Source: Simplicispira metamorpha (GTDB lineage: Bacteria > Pseudomonadota > Gammaproteobacteria > Burkholderiales > Burkholderiaceae_C). From it: a stretch of 64,000 bases of DNA. Both the position numbers and the translations under genes were made by a program. This document shows positions 45,190 through 53,734 of the stretch, piece by piece; position 1 is the first letter of the stretch; each line of letters starts with the position of its first letter. The stretch covers positions 1 to 64,000 of the forward strand of contig NZ_SLXH01000017.1 of NCBI RefSeq assembly GCF_004341365.1, written 5' to 3'. The notes beneath the pieces are model-generated. The model saw only the letters and a program-made list of their open reading frames with translations, was not told the DNA's origin and searched no databases.

Positions 45190-46865
45190 GCGCGCCCGAG
45201 CGCCTCGGCGCGCATCCAATGCGCCGCTTTTTCGGCCAGCATCAGCGTGGGGGCGTTGGTGTTGCCGCTGGTGATGGTGGGCATGGCACCCGCATCCACC
45301 ACGCGCAGCCCGGCCACGCCGCGCACGCGCAACTGGGCGTCCAGCACCGCCAGGGGGTCGCTCTCGCGCCCCATCTTGGTGGTGCCTACGGGGTGGAAGA
45401 TGGTGGTGGCAATGTCGCCCGCCAGGCGCGCCAGATCGGCATCGCTGTCGAACTGCACGCCGGGCTTGTATTCCTGGGGCTGGTAGCGTGCCAGCGCCGG
45501 TTGCGCCACGATGCGGCGCGTCAGGCGCAGGCTGTCGGCGGCCACCTGGCGGTCTTCGGCGGTGCTGAGGTAGTGGGGGGCAATGGCCGGGGCGCTGCGG
45601 AAGTCGGCGCTCTGGATGTGTACCGTGCCCCGGCTGGTGGGGTTGAGGTTGCACACGCTGGCGGTGAACGCCGGAAACGGGTGCAGCGGCTCGCCAAAAG
45701 CGTCGAGCGACAGCGGCTGCACGTGGTACTCGATGTTGGGGTGCGGCTGTGCGGGGCTGGAGCGGGTGAAAGCGCCCAGCTGCGAAGGCGCCATGCTCAT
45801 GGGGCCGGTGCGCTGGAGTGCATATTCCAGCCCGATCTTGGCCTTGCCCCACAGGGAGTTGGCCAGCGTGTTGAGCGTGGGCACGCCCTGCACCTTGAAC
45901 ACGGCGCGGATTTGCAGGTGGTCTTGCAGGTTGGCGCCCACGCCGGGCAGGTCATGCACCACCTCGATGCCGTGCGCGCGCAGCAGCGGCGCCGGGCCTA
46001 TGCCCGAGAGCTGCAACAGCTGCGGCGAGTTGATGGCGCCTGCGCTCAGCACCACCTCGCGCGTGGCGTGCGCCGTGACCATCTCCTGGCCGTTCCAGAC
46101 CTGCACGCCGGTGCAGCGCGGGCGGCCATCGGGCTGCGGGGCCAGCAGCAGCCGGGTGGCCTGAGCGCGCGTCCACAGCGTGAAGTTGGCCCGGCCCGTG
46201 CAGGTGGGGCGCAAAAACGCCTTGGCCGTGTTCCAGCGCCAGCCGCTTTTCTGGTTGACCTCGAAATAGCCCACGCCCTCGTTGCAGCCCCGGTTGAAGT
46301 CGTCGGTGGCGGCAATGCCCGCCTGCTGTGCGGCCTGGGCAAAGGCGTCGAGCACGTCCCAGCGCAGGCGCTGTTTTTCGACGCGCCACTCGCCCGTGCT
46401 GCCGGTGTTGCGGTGGCCGTGCAGGCGCTGAAAGTCGCTGCTGGCGGTGCCGGGCTGGTCCAGGCGCCAGTGGTCTTCGTGCTGGCGAAAGGCGGGCAGC
46501 ACGTTGTCCCAGCGCCAGGTGTCGTCGCCCGTCAGGTGCGCCCACTGGTCGTAGTCGCGCGCCTGGCCGCGCATGTAAATCATGCCGTTGATGCTGCTGC
46601 ACCCGCCCAGCGTTTTGCCGCGCGGGTAGCGCAGGCGCCGGCCATTGAGCCCCGCGTCGGGCTCGGTCTGGTAGAGCCAGTCGGTGCGCGGGTTGCCGAT
46701 GCAGTACAGGTAGCCCACAGGGATGTGGATCCAGTGGTAGTCGTCTTTGCGCCCGGCCTCGATCAGCAGCACGCGGTGCTGCGGATTGGCGCTGAGGCGG
46801 TTGGCCAGCAGGGCGCCTGCCGTGCCCGCGCCGATGATGATGTAGTCGAAAGTGGTGTCGCTCAC
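45186..46865 (-). CDS. GMC-family FAD oxidoreductase (choline/alcohol dehydrogenase-like)
   Basis: 559 aa. The FAD-binding motif is IIGAGTAGALLANRLS; GMC signatures RGKTLGGCSSINGMIYMRGQ and EVVLSAGAINSPQLLQLSGI are present; the C-terminal active site includes FHPVGTTKMG and GNTNAPTLMLAE. Such enzymes oxidise alcohols (choline, polyethylene glycol, other primary alcohols); substrate is not readable from the sequence. The gene lies alone between the amt and mla operons. Confidence 0.9.
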   Translation of the reverse strand: MSDTTFDYIIIGAGTAGALLANRLSANPQHRVLLIEAGRKDDYHWIHIPVGYLYCIGNPRTDWLYQTEPDAGLNGRRLRYPRGKTLGGCSSINGMIYMRGQARDYDQWAHLTGDDTWRWDNVLPAFRQHEDHWRLDQPGTASSDFQRLHGHRNTGSTGEWRVEKQRLRWDVLDAFAQAAQQAGIAATDDFNRGCNEGVGYFEVNQKSGWRWNTAKAFLRPTCTGRANFTLWTRAQATRLLLAPQPDGRPRCTGVQVWNGQEMVTAHATREVVLSAGAINSPQLLQLSGIGPAPLLRAHGIEVVHDLPGVGANLQDHLQIRAVFKVQGVPTLNTLANSLWGKAKIGLEYALQRTGPMSMAPSQLGAFTRSSPAQPHPNIEYHVQPLSLDAFGEPLHPFPAFTASVCNLNPTSRGTVHIQSADFRSAPAIAPHYLSTAEDRQVAADSLRLTRRIVAQPALARYQPQEYKPGVQFDSDADLARLAGDIATTIFHPVGTTKMGRESDPLAVLDAQLRVRGVAGLRVVDAGAMPTITSGNTNAPTLMLAEKAAHWMRAEALGRA

Positions 46866-46961
46866 GGTGTCTCCTGTGCCGAGGTTCAGCCGTCTGCGCG
46901 GCTGTGGCGGCCATTGTGCGGCGGTGTGCTGGCGGGTGCGGGCCAGGCGGTGGTAGTGCCT

Positions 46962-47028
46962 GGTTTTTGCTATTTAAAAGATAGCTGCTTGCGCTTATCC
47001 TGCTTGCCTTGGAGGCGTTTTTTGATAA
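46962..47028 (+). repeat. Dispersed palindromic repeat, copy R11
   Basis: GGTTTTTGCTATTTAAAAGA, then TAGCTGCTTGCGCTTATCC and CCTTGGAGGCGTTTTTTGAT. It occupies part of the 257-base gap between the divergent GMC oxidoreductase gene and the mla operon. No promoter motif was placed in the rest of the gap. Confidence 0.75.
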
Positions 47029-47122
47029 TATTTCACGCGCTGGCCATGGCAGCTGCGGCGCTGCCCGGCACGGTGCCGCTACCATCGGCGCCTTGGCCCT
47101 GTACTTTTTTTTACACTGACCC

Positions 47123-48247
47123 ATGTCCGATTCCTCCCCCCGCTTAGAGCGCACCGACACGCCCGATGGCCCGTGCGTGCGCCTGCTGGGCCGCTGGGGC
47201 GCGGCGCAACTGGGCACCCGTGCGCAGTGGCGCGCGCTGTCGGTACAACTGCGGGGCCAGCGCGCCGCTGCGGGCCTGGGCTGGGACTTGCGCGGCCTGG
47301 AGTGGCTGGACCACGTGGGCGCGCAGCTGTTATGGAACCACTGGGGCCGCGCCTGGCCCGAGCGCCTGGCGCTGGACGCCTCCCAGCGCGCCATGCTCGA
47401 TCGCGTGGCGCGCTTGAGCTGTACCGCCGCGCCGCCCGAGCCCTGGCGCCTGGCCGACCAGATCGACCGCCTGGGCACGCTGGTCATGCACGGCGTGGAC
47501 CATGCCCGCCACCTGCTGCTGCTGGTGGGGCAGTTGCTGCTCGACAGCCTGCGCGTGCTGCGCGCGCCGCGCCGGGCGCCCTGGCGCGACGTGTCGGGCC
47601 ACCTCTACAGCATGGGCGCCATGGCCCTGCCGATTACGGCGCTGGTGGGTTTTCTGATTGGCGTGGTGCTGGCCTACCTGATGAGCCTGCAATTGCGCCA
47701 GTTTGGCGCCGAGGCGTTCATCGTCAATATTTTGGGCATCTCGCTGATCCGCGAGCTGGGGCCGCTGCTGGGTGCCATTTTGGTGGCGGGGCGATCGGGC
47801 TCGGCCATCACGGCGCAGATCGGCGTCATGCGCGTGACCGAAGAATTGGATGCCATGAGCGTCATGGGCATACCGCACGGCTTTCGGCTGGTGCTGCCGC
47901 GCGCGCTGGCACTGGCCATTGCCATGCCGCTCATCAGCATCTGGACTACGCTGGCCGCACTGGCGGGCGGCATGCTGGCCGCTGACATGGCCATGGGTAT
48001 CTCGCCCGCCTATTTTTTCGAGGCCATGCCCGCCGCAGTGAAGGTGGGCAACCTGTGGCTGGCGCTGTCCAAATCGGTGGTGTTTGGCACCTTGATTGCG
48101 CTGATTGGCTGCCACTGGGGCCTGCGCGTCAAACCCAACACGCAAAGCCTGGGCGAGGGCACGACGGCCTCGGTGGTCACGTCCATCACCGTGGTCATCA
48201 TCGTGGATGCGGTGTTTGCCGTGGTCTTCAAGAATGTGGGGTTCTGA
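47123..48247 (+). CDS. MlaE-family ABC permease with N-terminal STAS-like extension
   Basis: 374 aa. The C-terminal ~250 residues are the MlaE permease (GHLYSMGAMALPITALVGFL, RELGPLLGAILVAGRSGSAI, EELDAMSVMGIPHGFRLVLP). The first ~115 residues are an extra soluble domain (VRLLGRWGAAQ, GLGWDLRGLEWLDHVGAQLL) that looks like a STAS/MlaB module fused in, replacing a separate MlaB. The complex moves phospholipids between the inner and outer membrane or handles another lipid. First gene of a four-gene operon. Confidence 0.88.
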   Translation: MSDSSPRLERTDTPDGPCVRLLGRWGAAQLGTRAQWRALSVQLRGQRAAAGLGWDLRGLEWLDHVGAQLLWNHWGRAWPERLALDASQRAMLDRVARLSCTAAPPEPWRLADQIDRLGTLVMHGVDHARHLLLLVGQLLLDSLRVLRAPRRAPWRDVSGHLYSMGAMALPITALVGFLIGVVLAYLMSLQLRQFGAEAFIVNILGISLIRELGPLLGAILVAGRSGSAITAQIGVMRVTEELDAMSVMGIPHGFRLVLPRALALAIAMPLISIWTTLAALAGGMLAADMAMGISPAYFFEAMPAAVKVGNLWLALSKSVVFGTLIALIGCHWGLRVKPNTQSLGEGTTASVVTSITVVIIVDAVFAVVFKNVGF

Positions 48248-48248
48248 C

Positions 48249-49043
48249 ATGGCTGCCGTGCCCGCACCCGTGGTGCAAATTGCTGGCCTGTGGACGGTGT
48301 TTGGCAAAGGCGACAAGGCGTTCTCTGTCCACCAAGACCTGGACTTGACCGTGCAGCGCGGCGAAATCCTGGCCCTGGTGGGCGGATCGGGCACCGGCAA
48401 AACCGTGCTCTTGCGCCAGATACTGGGCCTGATGCAGCCCACGCGCGGCAGCGTCACGGCGCTGGGTCGTCCCGCGCGCGAGATGACCGGCGAGGGCGCC
48501 GCCAGCCGCGTGGGCATGTTGTTCCAGCACGGCGCGCTGTTTTCGGCCTTCAACGTGCTCGACAACATCGCCTTTGCCCTGAACGAGCAGGGCACGCTGC
48601 CTGCCGATCTGGTGCGCGACGCCGCCATGGTCAAGCTGCAAATGGTGGGCCTCAAGCCCGAGCACGCCACGCGCATGCCCGCCGATTTGTCCGGCGGCAT
48701 GATCAAGCGCGTGGCGCTGGCGCGCGCCCTCATCATGGACCCGCCGCTGCTCTTGCTGGACGAGCCCACGGCGGGCCTGGACCCCCACGGCTCGGATGAG
48801 TTTTGCGCCTTGGTGCGTGAGTTGCAGGCCGAGCTGGGCGTGACCATGGTGATGGTCACGCACGACCTGGACACGCTGTTTGCCCTGGCCACGCGCGTGG
48901 CCGTGCTGGCCGACAAGCGCGTCATCACCACCGGCACGCCCACCGAAGTGGCGCACTTTGCCCACCCCTTCGTTGAACAATTCTTCCTGGGTGAGCGTGG
49001 CCGCCGCGCCATGGCACCGCCCACCCCCCTCAAGGAATCCTGA
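48249..49043 (+). CDS. MlaF-family ABC ATP-binding protein
   Basis: 264 aa. Walker A GGSGTGKTVLL, signature LSGGMIKRVALARALIMDPP (MlaF type, with M-x-K-R), Walker B LLLLDEPTAGLDP and switch His in MVTHDLDTL. It energises the MlaE permease. The start at 48249 is one base after the permease stop, and the stop overlaps the mlaD-like start by one base (TGATG). Confidence 0.93.
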   Translation: MAAVPAPVVQIAGLWTVFGKGDKAFSVHQDLDLTVQRGEILALVGGSGTGKTVLLRQILGLMQPTRGSVTALGRPAREMTGEGAASRVGMLFQHGALFSAFNVLDNIAFALNEQGTLPADLVRDAAMVKLQMVGLKPEHATRMPADLSGGMIKRVALARALIMDPPLLLLDEPTAGLDPHGSDEFCALVRELQAELGVTMVMVTHDLDTLFALATRVAVLADKRVITTGTPTEVAHFAHPFVEQFFLGERGRRAMAPPTPLKES

Positions 49044-50035
49044 TGCAAAACAAAGCCCACGCCATGGCCGCTGGCCTGTTCGTGCTCATCGTGTCGCTGC
49101 TGGTGGCGGGCCTGGGCATGTGGCTCACCCGCGACAACGGCAATTACCACACCTACGAGCTTTCCAGCCGCGAGGGCGTCAGCGGCCTGCAGCCGCAGGC
49201 GGCGGTGCGCTACAAGGGCGTGGCCGTGGGCAAGGTCACGCACATCGGTTTTGACCCGCAGGTCAGCGGCAATGTGCTGATCCGCATCGACGTGAATGAA
49301 GAGACGCCCATCACAGCCTCCACGTTTGCCGTGCTGGGCTACCAGGGCGTGACCGGCCTGGCCTACGTGCTGCTGGACGACGCAGGCGAAGACCACCCCC
49401 CGCTGCCCCCCGGCGACAGCGGCCTGCCGCGCCTGCCGCTCGAATCCTCGCCCTTCAGCAAGCTGGCCGACCAGGGGCCGGTGATCCTGGGCCGCCTGGA
49501 CGACGCCGTGCAACGCCTGAACCAGGTGCTGGGCGAAGAAAACCAGAAACACATCACCAGTGCGCTGGTGAACATCGGCCAGGCGGCAGGCAGCGTGCAT
49601 GCCCTGAGCTTGAAGCTCGATGCCACCGTCACCCAGCGGCTCGACCCCGCGCTGGCCGCTGTGCCCGCCCTGGCCGCGCAGGCGCGCCAGACCCTACAGA
49701 CGCTGCAACAGGCCGGTGCCAACACCGCCAGTGCCGCCGCCGACATGGGCCAGGTGGCCCGGCGCTTGAACGAGCCCGATGGCGTCATCGACCAGACCGC
49801 GCGCGGCACCCTGGCGCTGAGCCGCTCGCTGGAGCGCTTCAACGCCGTCACCCTGCCCCGGGTGGAGGCCGCCACCGACGCCACCGCCCGCGCCGCGCGC
49901 CAGTTTGGCCGCATGACAGCGGGCGTCAGCGACAACCCCCAGGCCCTCATTTACGGCCCCGGCGCGCCCTTGCCCGGCCCCGGTGAGGCCGGTTTTGTGG
50001 CCCCCGTGCCTGCTGTCGCACCTGCCAAGCCCTGA
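49043..50035 (+). CDS. MlaD/MCE-family periplasmic lipid-binding protein
   Basis: 330 aa. One N-terminal membrane anchor (about 7-27, AAGLFVLIVSLLVAGLGMWL), then the MCE domain (GVSGLQPQAAVRYKGVAVGK, LIRIDVNEETPITASTFAVL, GYQGVTGLAYVLL) and a long helical C-terminal region (about 145-290) with heptad-like Ala/Leu repeats. MCE proteins form hexameric rings or tubes that shuttle lipids across the periplasm. Ends in a Pro-rich tail. Confidence 0.9.
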   Translation: MQNKAHAMAAGLFVLIVSLLVAGLGMWLTRDNGNYHTYELSSREGVSGLQPQAAVRYKGVAVGKVTHIGFDPQVSGNVLIRIDVNEETPITASTFAVLGYQGVTGLAYVLLDDAGEDHPPLPPGDSGLPRLPLESSPFSKLADQGPVILGRLDDAVQRLNQVLGEENQKHITSALVNIGQAAGSVHALSLKLDATVTQRLDPALAAVPALAAQARQTLQTLQQAGANTASAAADMGQVARRLNEPDGVIDQTARGTLALSRSLERFNAVTLPRVEAATDATARAARQFGRMTAGVSDNPQALIYGPGAPLPGPGEAGFVAPVPAVAPAKP

Positions 50036-50046
50036 CAAGGATTGCT

Positions 50047-50709
50047 ATGAATGCTCTTAAAAAAATAGCTGCTAGCGCCCGTCCAGCAAGCGTTGTAGCC
50101 ACTTTTGCTGCTATTTTTCTGGCTGGATGCTCGGCCCTGCCCCAGCCGCCGGTGCGTCCCGTGCTCTACGACCTGGGGCCGGGCCAACTGGCCCCCGCCG
50201 CCGAGCAGCCACCGCTGCCCGCACTGGCGCTGGCCGATGTGCAAAGCGCCGGCCCGGTCGATGGCAGCACCGCCGTGCACTACCGCCTGGCCTACGCCGA
50301 CGCCCGCCAGTTGCGCCCCTACCAAAGCGCGCGCTGGAGCCAGCCGCCCGCCCAACTGCTGGAGCAGCGCCTGCGCGCCGTGCTGGGTGAGCGCCGTGCC
50401 GTGCTGCGCGCCGACAAAGCGCTGATTGCCGCGCGCCAGGGCCAAGCGCCCACAGCGGTGCTGCGCGTGGAGCTGGAAGAGTTCAGCCAGATTTTCACGA
50501 GCGAGCAGGGCAGCACCGGCGTGGTGCGCCTGCGCGCCACCCTGGTCGAGCCCACGCCCACGGGCGAGCAGTTGCTGGGCCAGCGCCTGTTTGTGGCCCA
50601 GCAGGCCGCCACCAGTGCCGACGCCGCCGGTGGCACCCGCGCCCTGGCCGAAGCCACGCAGCAGGCCGCGCAGGCGCTGGCGCAGTGGCTGGAGCAGCAG
50701 GGCCGCTGA
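50047..50709 (+). CDS. ABC-type transport auxiliary lipoprotein (PqiC-like), signal peptide encoded by a dispersed repeat
   Basis: 220 aa. A lipoprotein signal ends with lipobox LAGC (C28), so the protein is membrane-anchored in the periplasm. The mature domain (RPVLYDLGPGQLAP, VHYRLAYADARQLRPYQSAR) matches the ABC-transport auxiliary / PqiC family that accompanies MCE systems. AAGGA precedes the start, 11 bases after the mlaD stop. Residues ~4-24 of the signal peptide (KKIAASARPASVVATFAAIF) are read from repeat copy R12, apparently domesticated as coding sequence. Confidence 0.88.
   Translation: MNALKKIAASARPASVVATFAAIFLAGCSALPQPPVRPVLYDLGPGQLAPAAEQPPLPALALADVQSAGPVDGSTAVHYRLAYADARQLRPYQSARWSQPPAQLLEQRLRAVLGERRAVLRADKALIAARQGQAPTAVLRVELEEFSQIFTSEQGSTGVVRLRATLVEPTPTGEQLLGQRLFVAQQAATSADAAGGTRALAEATQQAAQALAQWLEQQGR
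50058..50118 (+). repeat. Dispersed palindromic repeat, copy R12, inside a lipoprotein gene
   Basis: ATAGCTGCTAGCGCCCGTCC is identical to the first 20 bases of that core in R1; the second half continues GCCACTTTTGCTGCTATTTT. The whole element is in frame and encodes the basic and hydrophobic parts of the signal peptide. Confidence 0.75.
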
Positions 50710-50941
50710 TGCCCGGCTGAGGCCCCGCCTGCGCGCAAGCAGCCGCGCAGCCCCGCCGTTGTCTCGTGCCCGGGGCGCGCGGTTGTCCTGCACGAAAGTA
50801 GGCAAGCACTGACGTGCTGTGCCCCGCGCTGCCTACGCGGCGGGCGCGCCCTCGGACGTAGAGTCTCCCCATCGCCCATGCAGGTGTTCCACACACAACG
50901 GGTGGATGGCGCAGGCGAGACTTTTTCTGAGGATCAAAGCC

Positions 50942-51160
50942 ATGAACGAAGACCGCATCAAAGGCAACTGGAAGCAATTTACCGGCAAGCTGCAAGAGCA
51001 GTGGGGCAAGCTCACCAACGATGACCTGGACGTGATCGCTGGCAAGCGCGACCAATTTCTGGGCAAGCTGCAAGAGCGCCACGGCTTGGCCCGCGACGCC
51101 GCAGAAACGCAGCTCAAGGAATGGCAGGCACGCCACCCCGAATTCCGGTTTGACGACTGA
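50942..51160 (+). CDS. CsbD-family stress protein
   Basis: 72 aa. MNEDRIKGNWKQFTGKLQEQ followed by WGKLTNDDLDVIAGKRDQFL is the classic CsbD sequence, a small hydrophilic protein induced by general stress; molecular role unknown. The start at 50942 matches the family. In the 232-base gap before it, AGCAC-TGAC-GTGCT (50805-50818) is a small inverted repeat of unknown role. Confidence 0.92.
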   Translation: MNEDRIKGNWKQFTGKLQEQWGKLTNDDLDVIAGKRDQFLGKLQERHGLARDAAETQLKEWQARHPEFRFDD

Positions 51161-51207
51161 GAGCGAATCGGATTTTGGCCATTCTTTATTCTTCAGGAGC
51201 ATTCAGC

Positions 51208-51789
51208 ATGACAAGCTTGACCCGTAATTTTGTGGCCCTCATGGCCGCTGGCATGGTCGCCAGTGTCTCGATGGCCATGCAGCCAGCCGAGCACACGGCG
51301 GCCAAAGAGCGCATCAGCGCCGATTACAAAATGCACAAGGACAAGTGCAGTGCCATGCATGGCAATGCCAAAGACATTTGCATGCAAGAGGCCAAAGGCG
51401 CCGAGAAGGTGGCCAAGGCCGAGCTGGAAGCACAGTACCGCCCCAGCGACAAAACCCAGTACAAGGCCCGTGTTGCCCACGCCGATGCCGCGTACGACGT
51501 GGCCAAAGAAAAGTGCGACGACCTGACTGGCAATGCCAAGGACGTGTGCCGCAAGGATGCCAAGGCCGCCCATGTGCGCGCCGTGGAAAACGCCAAGGTC
51601 GCCCAGGTGCAGGCCCAGCCCGCCGCCACCGCCGCTGAAAAAGGCGCCGCCGTTGCCGAAGCCCGCAAGGACGCCGCTGCCGAGAAGCGTGAAGCCGATT
51701 ACAAGGCCGCCGCCGAGCGCTGCGATGCCATGACCGGCGACCTGAAAGCCAAGTGCGTGGATGACGCCAAACGGATGTACGCCCAGTAA
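51208..51789 (+). CDS. Exported Cys-repeat protein, function unknown
   Basis: 193 aa. A signal-like N-terminus (MTSLTRNFVALMAAGMVASV) is followed by three copies of a motif with two cysteines about 12 residues apart: KCSAMHGNAKDICMQEAK, KCDDLTGNAKDVCRKDAK and RCDAMTGDLKAKCVDDAK. The linkers are Lys/Ala/Glu-rich helices. Paired cysteines in an exported protein suggest intra-motif disulfides forming helical hairpins. CAGGAG precedes the start. It directly follows csbD (47-base gap) and is probably co-expressed under stress (inference). I do not recognise a named family. Confidence 0.75.
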   Translation: MTSLTRNFVALMAAGMVASVSMAMQPAEHTAAKERISADYKMHKDKCSAMHGNAKDICMQEAKGAEKVAKAELEAQYRPSDKTQYKARVAHADAAYDVAKEKCDDLTGNAKDVCRKDAKAAHVRAVENAKVAQVQAQPAATAAEKGAAVAEARKDAAAEKREADYKAAAERCDAMTGDLKAKCVDDAKRMYAQ

Positions 51790-51814
51790 CGGCCCCGCAG
51801 GGCCGCCATGGCGC

Positions 51815-51850
51815 AGCGCCCACACCTGCCACAGCGCAGGGGTGGGCGCT
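51815..51850. terminator. Terminator-like hairpin between convergent genes
   Basis: AGCGCCCACACCTG (51815-51828) pairs with CAGGGGTGGGCGCT (51837-51850) with one mismatch; loop of 8 bases. It lies between the Cys-repeat gene and pepP. No long T-run in either direction. Confidence 0.55.
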
Positions 51851-51857
51851 GCTGCTT

Positions 51858-53237
51858 TCAGCGCATCAGCGCCTCAATGTCATCGGCCTTGACTGGTACG
51901 CCGCGCGTGATCAACTCGCAGCCCGTGTCGGTGACGATGGCGTCGTCTTCGATGCGGATGCCGATGCCGTGGAACTGCGCAGGCACATCGGCGCCGGGGC
52001 GCACGTACAGGCCCGGCTCAATGGTCAGCACCATGCCTGCGCGCAGGATGCGGCTGGGCCGGTCTTGGATGACTTCGCCCGAGAGCGGGTCGCGCCGCTG
52101 GCTGACCTGGCCGATCTCAGCGGGCTCCACGTAGCTGCCGCAGTCGTGTACGTCCATGCCCAGCCAGTGGCCGGTGCGGTGCATGTAGAACGGGAAATAG
52201 GCCCGGTTGGCGATCACGTCCTGCACGGTGCCCACCTTGGTTTTGTCCAGCAGGCCCAGGTCGAGCAAGCCTTGCGCCAGCACGGCCACGGTGGCCTCGT
52301 GCGGGTCGGTGAAGCGGGCGCCTGCGCGCGTGGCAGCAATGGCCGCTTCCTGGCTGGCCAGCACCAGGTCGTAGAGCGCGCGCTGCGGCCCCGTGAACTG
52401 GCCGTTGGCGGGAAAAGTGCGCGTGATGTCGCTGGCGTAGCCATCGAGTTCGCAGCCTGCGTCGATCAGCACCAGCTCGCCTGCCCGGATGGGGGCGGTA
52501 TCGGCGCGGTAGTGCAGCACGCAGGCATTGGCGCCCGCCGCGACGATGCTGTTGTAGGCCACCGACTGCGCCCCGTGGCGGCGGAACTCGTGCAGCAGCT
52601 CGGCTTCGAGGTGGTATTCGCGCACATCCTGGCCCGCGCGCAGCATCTGTGCCGACGTCTGCATGGCACGCACATGGGCGCCAGCGCTGATCTGCGCGGC
52701 GCGGCGCATCACGTCCTGCTCGTGCGTGTCTTTGACCAGGCGCATTTCATCCAGCAGCACGCACAGGTCGTTTTGTTGCGTGGGACACAGCGCGCCAAAG
52801 CGCACCCGCGCGCGCACGGGCGCCAGCCAGCCTTCCACGCGCGCGGCCAGGCCGCTGTGGGTAGCAAACGGGTACCAGACGGCGCTGTGGTTTTCCAGCA
52901 GGCGCGGCAGGCGTGCGTCGAGTTCGCCCACCGCCAGGGCGGCATCCACGCCCAGCGCGCCGGGCGCGGCCTCGGGGCCCAGGCGGTAGCCGTCCCAGAT
53001 TTCGCGTTCCAGGTCTTTGGGCTGGCAAAACAGTGTGCTGTGGCCATCGCCCGTGAGCACCAGCCAGGCGTGGGGCTCGGTAAAGCCGGTGAGGTAGTAA
53101 AAATAGCTGTCGTGGCGGTACGGGAAGTCGCTGTCGCGGTTGCGCGGGCGCTCAGGGGCCGTGGGGATGATGGCGACGGCGTGGGGGCCGAGTTGCGCGG
53201 CCAGGCGCGCACGGCGTTGGGCATAGACGGAGTTCAT
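51858..53237 (-). CDS. pepP: Xaa-Pro aminopeptidase P
   Basis: 459 aa. The N-terminal domain has RNRDSDFPYRHDSYFYYLTG; the C-terminal pita-bread metallopeptidase carries the metal ligands: two Asp in LIDAGCELDGYASDITRTFP, His in HRTGHWLGMDVHD and Glu in LTIEPGLYV and GIRIEDD. It removes N-terminal residues ahead of proline in the cytoplasm. In many Burkholderiales it stands upstream of ubiH-type genes; here the upstream gene is a small unknown. Confidence 0.94.
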   Translation of the reverse strand: MNSVYAQRRARLAAQLGPHAVAIIPTAPERPRNRDSDFPYRHDSYFYYLTGFTEPHAWLVLTGDGHSTLFCQPKDLEREIWDGYRLGPEAAPGALGVDAALAVGELDARLPRLLENHSAVWYPFATHSGLAARVEGWLAPVRARVRFGALCPTQQNDLCVLLDEMRLVKDTHEQDVMRRAAQISAGAHVRAMQTSAQMLRAGQDVREYHLEAELLHEFRRHGAQSVAYNSIVAAGANACVLHYRADTAPIRAGELVLIDAGCELDGYASDITRTFPANGQFTGPQRALYDLVLASQEAAIAATRAGARFTDPHEATVAVLAQGLLDLGLLDKTKVGTVQDVIANRAYFPFYMHRTGHWLGMDVHDCGSYVEPAEIGQVSQRRDPLSGEVIQDRPSRILRAGMVLTIEPGLYVRPGADVPAQFHGIGIRIEDDAIVTDTGCELITRGVPVKADDIEALMR

Positions 53238-53324
53238 CCGACCATCGTAATGCGCCCCGAGGACGCGCGCCCGCGCGCCCCACAGCGTGCCCCCACTGGC
53301 GGCGGGGACTGCGCCGGTGCCGAC

Positions 53325-53612
53325 TCAGCCAGTGGCCTGGGCGTCGGTCTGGGTCAGTACGCGAAAGGGCGCCCGCTCGCCGCGCTGCCCGTCCTGAGAT
53401 AGCGCTGGCGCTGCGGCCTGGGCCTGCGGGTGCGGTTCGGTGCGGCGTGTGTGCCCTTCGAGCCGGGCCACACGCTCTGCGTACATGCGTGCCAGGGCGC
53501 TGTGGTGTTCTGCGGCGGCTTCATGTTCCAGTTGGGCAAAGCGCGCTTCACGCAGCATGGTTTCTGCGCGCCGGGCATAGGCTTTCGAACTCAGATTGAA
53601 AAAGTCGAACAT
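53325..53612 (-). CDS. Small coiled-coil hypothetical protein
   Basis: 95 aa. It begins MFDFFNLSSKAYARRAETML; residues ~12-52 form a charged amphipathic helix, and the C-terminal half is Pro/Ala/Gln-rich. No signal peptide or known domain. The perfect AGGAGGT Shine-Dalgarno 7-8 bases upstream strongly supports that it is translated. Confidence 0.65.
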   Translation of the reverse strand: MFDFFNLSSKAYARRAETMLREARFAQLEHEAAAEHHSALARMYAERVARLEGHTRRTEPHPQAQAAAPALSQDGQRGERAPFRVLTQTDAQATG

Positions 53613-53734
53613 GGCACACCTCCTGAACCGCCGGGCGCAGCAAAGCCCGTATCCCCATTGTGTGGCGTGGTGCAGGTGCGGGTGTCGGACGCGGGCGCAT
53701 CCGGTTGTAGTCCACCCGGGCAGGCGGCGTGTGG

